Assembly (NCBI GenBank): GCA_934662525.1
Contig: CAKUKJ010000071.1
Coordinates: 1 to 9,276, forward strand
Origin: an uncultured Coriobacteriales bacterium
Lineage (GTDB): Bacteria > Actinomycetota > Coriobacteriia > Coriobacteriales > UMGS124
DNA length: 9,276 bases
Direction of reading: 5' to 3'
Positions 1-6,098 of this stretch are shown one piece after another. A model generated the notes under the pieces. That model was not told the origin of the DNA. It ran no database searches and saw nothing but the letters and a program-made list of their open reading frames with translations. Each line of letters starts with the position of its first letter. The stretch's first letter is position 1. Both the position numbers and the translations under genes were made by a program.

Positions 1-1994
1 TGGGCGACACGAGCGCCATCGCCGCCAAGCTCGAGGCCGAGACGGGCACCTCGGTCGACGTCATCGCCGACGCGCAACGTCCCGTGCCGCTTTCTTACGA
101 GTACGTCGAGACCTCGCTGGAAGGCACGGTGGAGATTGCCCTGCGCGAGGGCAAGGCTCCCATCTACGTGGTGCACTTCGCCCAAGACGCCGCGCTTGAG
201 AGCGCCCAGTCGTTGGCGAGCTTCGGCGTGGCCACCAAGGAGCAGCGCGACCGCATCAAGGAAGCCATCAAGGGCACGCGCTTCACCACGGCGTTCGGCA
301 AGATCCTGCAGCGCCTGCTGGGCTGCGGCGTGGGCGTGCACCACGCGGGCATGCTGCCGCGCTACCGCCTGCTTGTGGAAAAGCTTGCCCAACAGGGCCT
401 TCTGCCTGTCATCTGCGGCACCGACACGCTCGGCGTGGGCATCAACGTTCCGATTCACACCGTGCTGCTCACAGCCCTCACCAAGTTCGACGGCACGCAC
501 ATGCGCAGGCTCGGCTCGCGCGAGTTCCATCAGATCGCGGGCCGTGCCGGCCGTGCCGGCTTCGACACCGAGGGACTGGTCATCGCCGAGGCCACCGAGT
601 ACGACATCGAGCGCGCCAAGGCCCTCGCCAAGGCCGGCGGCGACCCCAAGAAGGCGCGCAGCATCAAGACGAAGAAGCCGCCCGAGGGCTTCGTGGGCTG
701 GAACAAGCAGAACTTCGAGAAGCTCATCGACTCGGTGCCCGCCACGCTCACCCCGCGCATGCGCATCACGCACTCGATGGTGCTCGCCGAGGTGGAGCAG
801 GGCGGCGACGCCTGGGCGCGCGTGTACAAGCTCGTGGACGACTCCATGCAGTCCGACAACGAGAAGGCCAAGCTGCGCGCCCGCACCGACGAGGTGTTCA
901 CCACCCTCATCGACGCCGGCGTGGTGGAGAAGGTCGAGGGCGAGGACGGCAAGGTCGAGTATGTGACGACGGTGGACCTGCCCGACGACTTCGCGCTCGA
1001 CCAGCCCCTCTCACCCTTCCTGCTTGCGGCTTTGGAGCTGCTCGACCCCGAGAGCGAGACATACGCCCTCGATGTCATCTCGATGATCGAGTCCACGCTC
1101 GAGCAGCCCCGCCAGGTGCTGCGCGCCCAGGAGCGCGAGGCGCGCAGCCGGGCCATGGCCGAGATGAAGGCCGACGGCGTGGAGTACGACGAGCGCATCG
1201 AGCGCCTGCAGGACGTCACCTATCCCAAGCCGCTCGAGGACATGCTGAACGAGGCCTTCGCGCAGTACTGCGAGGCCGTGCCGTGGGCGCGCGACTACCA
1301 GCTTGCCCCCAAGTCGGTGCTGCGCGACATGCTTGAGCGCTGCGCGGACTTCAAGAGCTACATCCAGACGTACAACCTGGCCCGCGCCGAGGGCATCCTG
1401 CTGCGCTACCTCTCCGAGGCCTACCGCTGCCTCGACCGCACCCTGCCGCTCGACAAGCGCGACGACCAGCTCAAAGACATCATCTCTTGGCTGGGGCTCG
1501 TCGTGCGCTCCGTGGACTCGAGCCTGGTGGACGAATGGGCCAACACCGGCTCCCTGCCCGACGACGAGCCCGGCGCGTTCGAGCTGGCAGACGTCGTGGT
1601 GCGCGACCGCCGCGCGCTTACGGTGCTTGTGCGCAACGCCCTGTTCAGCCGCGTGCGCCTCGTGGCGAAAGACGACGCCAAGGCCTTGGGCGCACTCGAC
1701 GCCGACTGGTCGTTCGGCGAGCTCAAGTGGAGACGCGCGCTCGACGCCTACTACGACGCGCACGACGAGGTGCTGCTCGACGCCGACGCTCGCTCCACGG
1801 CGTTCTTCTCGGTGGATGAGACCGACGAGAAGCCCGGGCATGTGTGGCACGTGCACCAGGTGCTGAGCGACCCCGACGGCGACCGCGACTTCGGCATCAT
1901 GGCCGACGTGGACCTCGACGCCACGCAGGAGGAGGGCAACGTCGTGTTCAAGAACTACTGCGCCGGCGCGATCGAGGAGCTCATGTCGAAGTAG
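1..1994 (+). CDS. DEAD/DEAH-box (Ski2-like) helicase with DUF3516 C-terminal region, 5' end outside the window
   Basis: ATP-dependent helicase, probably acting on RNA in the cytoplasm; the substrate is not shown by the sequence. The reading frame is open from base 3, and the first residues (GDTSAIAAKLEAETG) fit the stretch just after helicase motif III (SAT-LGD), so RecA domain 1 lies upstream of the window. A GTG at 84 is internal. Visible parts are motif IV around PIYVVHF, HHAGMLP at 339-359, motif V GTDTLGVGINVP at 417-452, and motif VI HQIAGRAGRAGFD at 528-566. The last roughly 430 residues match the DUF3516 region of actinobacterial helicases and end in an acidic segment with WHVHQVLSDPDGD. 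About 663 residues are visible of a family usually somewhat over 800. The stop is TAG at 1992-1994. Helicase assignment is near certain; the DUF3516 call comes from recalled family sequences. Confidence 0.93.
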   Translation, partial: GDTSAIAAKLEAETGTSVDVIADAQRPVPLSYEYVETSLEGTVEIALREGKAPIYVVHFAQDAALESAQSLASFGVATKEQRDRIKEAIKGTRFTTAFGKILQRLLGCGVGVHHAGMLPRYRLLVEKLAQQGLLPVICGTDTLGVGINVPIHTVLLTALTKFDGTHMRRLGSREFHQIAGRAGRAGFDTEGLVIAEATEYDIERAKALAKAGGDPKKARSIKTKKPPEGFVGWNKQNFEKLIDSVPATLTPRMRITHSMVLAEVEQGGDAWARVYKLVDDSMQSDNEKAKLRARTDEVFTTLIDAGVVEKVEGEDGKVEYVTTVDLPDDFALDQPLSPFLLAALELLDPESETYALDVISMIESTLEQPRQVLRAQEREARSRAMAEMKADGVEYDERIERLQDVTYPKPLEDMLNEAFAQYCEAVPWARDYQLAPKSVLRDMLERCADFKSYIQTYNLARAEGILLRYLSEAYRCLDRTLPLDKRDDQLKDIISWLGLVVRSVDSSLVDEWANTGSLPDDEPGAFELADVVVRDRRALTVLVRNALFSRVRLVAKDDAKALGALDADWSFGELKWRRALDAYYDAHDEVLLDADARSTAFFSVDETDEKPGHVWHVHQVLSDPDGDRDFGIMADVDLDATQEEGNVVFKNYCAGAIEELMSK

Positions 1995-2017
1995 GGGTGT
2001 TACGTGAAAGGCCGACG

Positions 2018-2026
2018 TGCTACGAT
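2018..2026 (+). promoter_or_regulatory. candidate extended -10 promoter for the methyltransferase pair
   Basis: TGC-TACGAT reads as an extended -10 element. A poor -35 candidate (GTTACG, 1999-2004) lies 16 bases upstream of the -10. Transcription would start near 2033 and give a leader of about 70 bases before the ATG at 2102. The element sits in the 107-base gap after the helicase stop. The same TGC-TAC..T form appears on the minus strand at 8229-8237. Seen by eye only. Confidence 0.4.
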
Positions 2027-2101
2027 ATGCCCCACGACGCGTGCAGGGGCGCTGTCGCACTGTCAGATAGACCTCGACACGTAAAGGTAGGCTCATAAAG
2101 C

Positions 2102-2878
2102 ATGACCGAATCCAACATCGACGCGCTCAGCGTCTTCGCCCCCGAGCACAGCAAGCGGCACTCCGTCAAATCGCACGTCGTGAACTACTGGTCGCAGCGC
2201 GCCGAGGACTTTGCCGAGCTGCACAACGAGGAGTTCGCAAGCGACAAGCACAACCAGTGGCTGCACGAGATGCTCCCGCTGCTGCCGCAGGGCCACGGCC
2301 TGCGCATTCTCGATGTGGGTACGGGCAGCGGCTTCTTCGCGCTTATGCTGGCCGAGCAAGGCCACATGGTGAGTGGCATCGATCTCACGCCGCGCATGAT
2401 TCTCGAAGCACGCCATGCGGCGCGTGACCTGGGCCTTTCCGTGGACTTCCAGGTAATGGACGCCGAGAGCACGTCCTTTGAGCCGGAGACGTTCGATTGC
2501 ATCGTGACGCGCAACCTCACCTGGACGCTCCCCCATCTTGACCAGGCCTATTCCCACTGGTACCACCTGCTCAAGCCCGGCGGGGTTCTCATCAACTTCG
2601 ACGGCGACTACACCCACGAGAAGCCCCTCGACGAGCTTGACATGCCTGAGGAGAACGCGCACTCCTCCATCGAGCGCAGCCTCTTGACCGAGTACGAGCA
2701 CATCAAGGACCACCTTGCCGGCGAGCAGCCCGCCCGCCCCGACTGGGACTTGCAGCTGCTCTATAACGCGGGCTTCCGCGACATCACGCTCGATGAGGGC
2801 GTCTCCGACCGGCTCTTTGCCAACCCCGACAAGTTCTACAACCCCACGCGCATGTTCATCATCACGGCGGAGAAGTAA
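2102..2878 (+). CDS. class I SAM-dependent methyltransferase (first of a tandem pair)
   Basis: Predicted soluble methyltransferase of 258 residues that moves a methyl group from S-adenosylmethionine to an unknown acceptor, more likely a small molecule than nucleic acid. The Rossmann-fold motif I is ILDVGTGSG at residues 69-77, with the ribose-binding acidic residue D94 at the end of beta strand 2. D120 in VMDAES fits motif II. RNLTWTLPH at 137-145 is the motif IV region, and LLKPGG at 156-161 precedes beta strand 5. No signal peptide or membrane segment is seen. The start ATG is preceded by AAAGGTAGG, with the last AGG 10 bases upstream. The next gene starts 11 bases after the stop and encodes a full-length paralog, so they form an operon. 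The catalytic class is secure; the substrate cannot be read from the sequence. Confidence 0.93.
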   Translation: MTESNIDALSVFAPEHSKRHSVKSHVVNYWSQRAEDFAELHNEEFASDKHNQWLHEMLPLLPQGHGLRILDVGTGSGFFALMLAEQGHMVSGIDLTPRMILEARHAARDLGLSVDFQVMDAESTSFEPETFDCIVTRNLTWTLPHLDQAYSHWYHLLKPGGVLINFDGDYTHEKPLDELDMPEENAHSSIERSLLTEYEHIKDHLAGEQPARPDWDLQLLYNAGFRDITLDEGVSDRLFANPDKFYNPTRMFIITAEK

Positions 2879-2889
2879 AGGCGGGAGAC

Positions 2890-3687
2890 ATGGAGACGAG
2901 AAGCGACTGCGCGCATCTCAAGGGCGCAAACGAGGCATACTGGACAAACCGCGCCGCCGGCTATTCCGAGGTGAACAAGGACGAGCTGCGCACCCAACAG
3001 AAGGCCATATGGACGGCCGAGCTGACCGGGCAGATCGCCGAGACGTGGGCCGGGGTTGAGCCCGAGGCCCTGCGCGTGCTCGACATGGGGTGCGGCCCGG
3101 GCTTCTTCTCCATCATCCTGGCACGCGCGGGATATCGCGTGACGGCCGGCGACTACACGCCTGCGATGCTCGATGAGGCGCGCGCCAATGCTCGGGCGGA
3201 GGGCGTGGAGGCCGCCATCGAGTTCGCGCGCGTGGACGCCGAGGCGCTTGAGGAGCCAGACGGCACGTTCGACGTTGTGGTGAGCCGCAACCTCACCTGG
3301 AACCTGCCTCATCCCAAGGCCGCCTATGCTGAGTGGCTCCGCGTGCTGAAACCAGGCGGCCTGCTTCTCAACTACGACGCCAACTGGTATGCGCACCTCT
3401 ACGACGCGGGGCTGCGCGAGGCCTATGAGGCCGATCGCCAGGCGACTCGGCAGGCGGGCATCAAAGATGAGTATGCCGGCACCGACATCGACGCGATGGA
3501 AGACATCGCCCGCAAGATGCCGCTCTCCCCTGTTGCGCGCCCCGCATGGGATGAGGGCGTGTTGCGCGACCTCGGCGCCGCCCACGTCGAGACGGATGCC
3601 CGAATATGGGAGCGCGTGTTCTCGCCCGAGGAGCGCGTGAACTACGCCTCCACCCCGATGTTTCGCGTGAGGGCACGCAAGGCATAG
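2890..3687 (+). CDS. class I SAM-dependent methyltransferase (second of a tandem pair)
   Basis: Predicted methyltransferase of 265 residues. Motif I is VLDMGCGPG at 63-71, the acidic ribose ligand is D88 in AGDYTP, the motif IV region is RNLTWNLPHP at 133-142, and VLKPGG lies at 152-157. It resembles its upstream neighbour along the whole length: both have RNLTW, a post-motif LKPGG followed by an N-(F/Y)-D strand, an ARP-x-W segment before the last helix, and a C-terminal strand with MF. This points to an old tandem duplication. The ribosome site AGGCGGGAG lies in the 11-base spacer, so translation is probably coupled to the first gene. The C-terminal half has a longer acidic insert (about 170-215) than its partner, a likely place for a different substrate. 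The target is unknown. Confidence 0.93.
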   Translation: METRSDCAHLKGANEAYWTNRAAGYSEVNKDELRTQQKAIWTAELTGQIAETWAGVEPEALRVLDMGCGPGFFSIILARAGYRVTAGDYTPAMLDEARANARAEGVEAAIEFARVDAEALEEPDGTFDVVVSRNLTWNLPHPKAAYAEWLRVLKPGGLLLNYDANWYAHLYDAGLREAYEADRQATRQAGIKDEYAGTDIDAMEDIARKMPLSPVARPAWDEGVLRDLGAAHVETDARIWERVFSPEERVNYASTPMFRVRARKA

Positions 3688-3699
3688 GTTTCACGCGAA
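3662..3699 (+). repeat. inverted repeat hairpin spanning the stop codon of the second methyltransferase gene
   Basis: TTCGCGTGA (3662-3670) and TCACGCGAA (3691-3699) are perfect 9-base inverted repeats with a 20-base loop that holds the TAG stop (3685-3687). There is no T run right after it. It could stall the transcript end or protect it, ahead of the stronger terminator at 3717-3768. The pairing is plain in the sequence; the function is inferred. Confidence 0.45.
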
Positions 3700-3710
3700 C
3701 AAGGCGAGTC

Positions 3711-3778
3711 TTTGAAAAAGGCGGCGTGTGCGGTTGGGACAACGACCTTGACCGCACTCGCCGCCTTTGCAGCTTTTC
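3711..3778. terminator. strong bidirectional intrinsic terminator between convergent genes
   Basis: Arms 3717-3734 and 3751-3768 pair over 18 positions with one mismatch (T-T) and enclose a 16-base loop. The stem starts AAAGGCGGCG and ends CGCCGCCTTT. On the minus strand the stem is followed at once by TTTTTC, a good tract for ending the AAA ATPase transcript. On the plus strand a weaker TTTT lies at 3775-3778 for the methyltransferase transcript. Its position between two converging genes fits a shared terminator. Confidence 0.85.
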
Positions 3779-3786
3779 TCATAAGC

Positions 3787-4989
3787 TTAGCTTTTCAGTT
3801 TAAGGTTGCATCCAACCTTGTCGGCTGCTTGCACGATATGCTCAAGCGCAATGCAGGAGGTGTCGTTGAGTGCGGCGAGCATGGTGGCCTCGTTGAGGGT
3901 TGCCTCGATGCCTGCGCAGCTCGTGCCTTCAAAAAGCGCCGCAAGCATGACAGGCGTGAGGCCAGCTGCCAGGTTTTTCCCCTGAGAGTAGATTGTTACA
4001 AGCTGCTCTCGCGTTTTAGCATCCGGATTAGTAACCGTATACTTGAGGTCGAATCTACCAGGGCGCACAAGTGCAGGGTCAAGTGAACGGTAAGAGTTTG
4101 TTGCAGCAACCACGAGGATGCCGTCTTTGGTGGAGAAGCCGTCCATCTCGTTGAGCATGGCGGTGATGATGCGGTTGTTCTCCTTGTCGATGCCTGTGCC
4201 CGCATAGTTGCGGCGCTCGCCGATACTGTCGAACTCGTCGATGAAGACGATGCAGGGGCGGTGCTTGCCCGCCTTCTTGAAGAGCGAGCGAATCTTACGG
4301 GCGCCGAGAGACATGAAGGCGCTTTGGAAGTCGGCACCCTTCGCCGCGATGAAGTTGACGCCCGCCTCCTGGGCAAGCGCCTTGGCAAAGAGCGTCTTGC
4401 CGTTGCCGGGAGGGCCCTCAAGGATGACGCCCTTGATTTGGCGCATGCCTGCCTTGCGGTAGGAGGACGGGTCTTTCAGCACGTCGACCACCTGGCGCAT
4501 CTCGCGCTTGAGGCCGTCCATGCCGGCGATGTCGGCAAACGTGACGCCCGTCTTGCGCACCACCTTGAACGTGTTGCGGCTGTAGCTTGCAAGCTTGTAG
4601 AGGGCAAAGCCGAAGGTGCCGAAGATGAAGGCGTCGAGCAGCAGGTTGATGAGCGTGTCGGCCACGTCGGCGGCGTTGGCGCTCTCGCTGACTTGGACGC
4701 CTTGGACAAGCAGGCGCTCCTTGAAATCAGGAGAGCCTGGGTTGTCGGTGCGGTAGAGGGTGTGCGACTCGTCGCCGCGCAGCGTGAAGTACACGCCGTC
4801 TTGGGCGATCTGCGCCTCCTCGACCTGTCCCTGCGCCAGGTCTTGGGCGAAGTCGCTATACGCCATGGGCGTGGAGGGCGTCTCCCAGAAGGCCCATACG
4901 AGGGCGGCGACGGCGAGGGCTGCGCCGACAGCAATGATGAGGACGCGGCGATTTGGGCGCACGCCTGGCTTTGGGCGAGGTTTGGGCAT
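3787..4989 (-). CDS. membrane-anchored FtsH-like AAA ATPase lacking the M41 peptidase domain
   Basis: Protein of 400 residues in the inner membrane, probably using ATP to unfold or remodel membrane proteins. A basic N-terminus is followed by membrane segment 1 (about 16-35), an extracytoplasmic FtsH_ext-like domain (36-108, with YSDFAQDL), membrane segment 2 (about 109-133), then the AAA module: Walker A GPPGNGKT at 192-199, pore-loop region FQSAFMSLG at 221-229, Walker B IVFIDE at 247-252, sensor-1 ATN at 296-298, and the second region of homology DPALVRPGRFD at 304-314 with both arginines. The lid ends near 390 and the stop follows; the zinc protease half of FtsH (HExxH, 200 or more residues) is absent. 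The start at 4989 is chosen because AAAGGA lies 7 bases upstream; an in-frame ATG at 5031 would add 14 residues and overlap the promoter. The 3' third is poorer in GC than the rest. It is divergent from a LysR gene. Confidence 0.9.
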   Translation of the reverse strand: MPKPRPKPGVRPNRRVLIIAVGAALAVAALVWAFWETPSTPMAYSDFAQDLAQGQVEEAQIAQDGVYFTLRGDESHTLYRTDNPGSPDFKERLLVQGVQVSESANAADVADTLINLLLDAFIFGTFGFALYKLASYSRNTFKVVRKTGVTFADIAGMDGLKREMRQVVDVLKDPSSYRKAGMRQIKGVILEGPPGNGKTLFAKALAQEAGVNFIAAKGADFQSAFMSLGARKIRSLFKKAGKHRPCIVFIDEFDSIGERRNYAGTGIDKENNRIITAMLNEMDGFSTKDGILVVAATNSYRSLDPALVRPGRFDLKYTVTNPDAKTREQLVTIYSQGKNLAAGLTPVMLAALFEGTSCAGIEATLNEATMLAALNDTSCIALEHIVQAADKVGCNLKLKS

Positions 4990-5045
4990 GTGGCGTTCCT
5001 TTCGCAAAAACGGGCATGCAGGGTACCGCACGCAATATGCCCCCG

Positions 5046-5051
5046 ATTATA
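5046..5051 (-). promoter_or_regulatory. candidate -10 element for the FtsH-like AAA gene
   Basis: The minus strand reads TATAAT, a perfect -10 hexamer. No good -35 is seen at 16-18 bases (AACTGC is the best placed, at 5069-5074), which would fit a promoter that needs an activator. The start would be near 5039, giving a leader of about 50 bases to the ATG at 4989. Confidence 0.5.
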
Positions 5052-5053
5052 CT
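5048..5053 (+). promoter_or_regulatory. candidate -10 element for the LysR gene, overlapping the opposite promoter
   Basis: TATACT on the plus strand matches the -10 consensus at five of six positions and shares bases with the minus-strand TATAAT, so the two divergent promoters would compete for polymerase. The -35 region is weak. The start would be near 5060, about 48 bases before the LysR ATG. Confidence 0.4.
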
Positions 5054-5066
5054 TTCGACTGCACGC

Positions 5067-5085
5067 GCGCAGTTCTCAGCTGCGC
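5067..5085. promoter_or_regulatory. putative LysR operator dyad
   Basis: GCGCAG (5067-5072) and CTGCGC (5080-5085) form a perfect 6-base dyad around a 7-base centre, in the size range of LysR-family sites. It covers the expected -35 region of the AAA gene and lies just after the presumed LysR transcription start, so one bound regulator could act on the target and repress itself. The dyad is visible; the binding is inferred, and GC-rich DNA gives such dyads by chance. Confidence 0.3.
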
Positions 5086-5107
5086 CTATGAGAGAGGATT
5101 CCATGCC

Positions 5108-6049
5108 ATGACGCTGCAACAGCTGCGCTATCTCATCGAGGTCGCCCAGTCGGGCTCCTTTAACGCTGCGGCGCATGAGCTGTACGTTTCGCAATCGACG
5201 CTCTCCATGGCCATCAAAGACCTGGAGGGTGAGCTGGGCATCACGGTCTTCCGCCGCTCAAACCGCGGGCTTACGCTTACGGCTGACGGCACCGAGCTTC
5301 TGGGCTATGCGCGCCAGGTGGTGGAGCAGGCCGACTTGCTCAGCGAGCGCTATGCCCATAAGGACACGGCCGCCCGCCGGCCGCGCCTTGCCATCTCCAC
5401 GCAGCACTATGCCTTCGCCGTGCAGGCGTTCATCAACATCGTCAACGCCTGCGACGCGGCCGCATACGACTTCACGTTGCGCGAGACGCGTACGAGCGAG
5501 ATTATCCGCGACGTGCAGGAGTTTCGCGCCGACATCGGCCTTCTCTTTCTCAACGACTTCAACGAGCGGGCGCTCACGCGTGTGCTCGACGAGGCCGACC
5601 TGCACTTCACGCAGCTTTTCGAGGCCACGCCGCATGTTTTTGTGGGCGCCCACCACCCGCTTGCCGGACATGCTTCTCTCAAGCTCTCCGACCTCGACGA
5701 ATACCCGCGCTATTCCTTTGAGCAGGGCACCACGAACTCGTTCCACTTTGCCGAGGAGCCGCTGGCGGCGCTCCCCCACAGCCGCAACATCACCTACTCC
5801 GACCGCGGCACCCTCACCAACCTGCTCATCCGCGGCAAGGGCTACACGCTTTCCACGGGCGTGCTTTCCGGCGAGATGGAAGGCGAGATCGTGGCCATCC
5901 CCCTTGAGACGAACGAGACCATGCGCGTGGGATATATCATGCACGGCGAGCGCAAGCCCACCGACTTGGTGCTGCGATACATCGACGAGCTCAACGCCAT
6001 CATCTCGGGGTCGGCGCTCGTCACAAGGCCCCGCAAGCGCGCCGAGTAG
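5108..6049 (+). CDS. LysR-family transcriptional regulator
   Basis: DNA-binding regulator of 313 residues, a normal length for the family. The N-terminal winged helix-turn-helix is at about 1-60: TLQQLRYLIEVAQSGSF, then the recognition helix around YVSQSTLSMAIKDLE (26-40), and the wing with FRRSNRGLTLTADG. A linker helix leads to a two-lobed effector-binding domain (about 92-300) with YSFEQGTTNSFHFAEE and the hinge-region strand RGTLTNLLIRGKGYTL, most like CysL-type members. The start is the ATG at 5108, with GAGAGGA ending 9 bases upstream; a frame open as far as 4760 would wrongly cover the promoter and the neighbouring gene. It is divergent from the AAA gene, its likeliest target besides itself. 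The effector molecule is unknown. Confidence 0.95.
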   Translation: MTLQQLRYLIEVAQSGSFNAAAHELYVSQSTLSMAIKDLEGELGITVFRRSNRGLTLTADGTELLGYARQVVEQADLLSERYAHKDTAARRPRLAISTQHYAFAVQAFINIVNACDAAAYDFTLRETRTSEIIRDVQEFRADIGLLFLNDFNERALTRVLDEADLHFTQLFEATPHVFVGAHHPLAGHASLKLSDLDEYPRYSFEQGTTNSFHFAEEPLAALPHSRNITYSDRGTLTNLLIRGKGYTLSTGVLSGEMEGEIVAIPLETNETMRVGYIMHGERKPTDLVLRYIDELNAIISGSALVTRPRKRAE

Positions 6050-6065
6050 ACGCGTCTGCGGGGCC
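6027..6065. terminator. GC-rich hairpin over the LysR stop codon, between convergent genes
   Basis: GGCCCCGCA (6027-6035) pairs perfectly with TGCGGGGCC (6057-6065), and an inner CGCG/CGCG pair (6038-6041 with 6051-6054) extends the stem. The LysR TAG (6047-6049) is in the loop. No proper T run follows on either strand, so it would be a non-canonical or barrier-type terminator serving LysR and, from the other side, the trigger-factor-like gene ending at 6099. Confidence 0.45.
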
Positions 6066-6098
6066 GAGGCCGTCGAGGCAGGTAGATAGGCGGGTCGG

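Noticed and set aside
541..560. Tandem GCCGTGCCGG-type repeat
   Set aside because: It encodes the RAGRAG part of helicase motif VI, so protein conservation explains it.
2000..2084. TTACGTG / CACGTAA inverted repeat flanking the first intergenic region
   Set aside because: The 7-base arms are 71 bases apart; too short and distant to support an operator or hairpin claim.
1011..2096. 361-codon open frame antisense to the helicase gene
   Set aside because: It mirrors a strongly supported helicase frame, is low in complexity (rich in V, H, A, R), and has no recognisable motif. GC-rich genes commonly leave such open antisense frames.
2027..2101. A SAM-sensing riboswitch before the methyltransferases
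   Set aside because: The leader is only about 70 bases, with just short weak pairings (such as GTGC/GCAC) and no known SAM-aptamer pattern that I can see.
3688..3786. A frameshifted M41 protease remnant after the AAA gene
   Set aside because: Only 99 bases lie between the AAA stop and the methyltransferase stop, and most are the terminator; there is no HExxH-like segment.
4261..5091. 276-codon plus-strand open frame across the FtsH-like gene
   Set aside because: It is antisense to clear Walker A/B coding sequence and runs through the divergent promoter region.
4760..5107. N-terminal extension of the LysR gene to 4760
   Set aside because: It would overlap the AAA gene and the control region; the ATG at 5108 has a good ribosome site and gives a normal LysR N-terminus.
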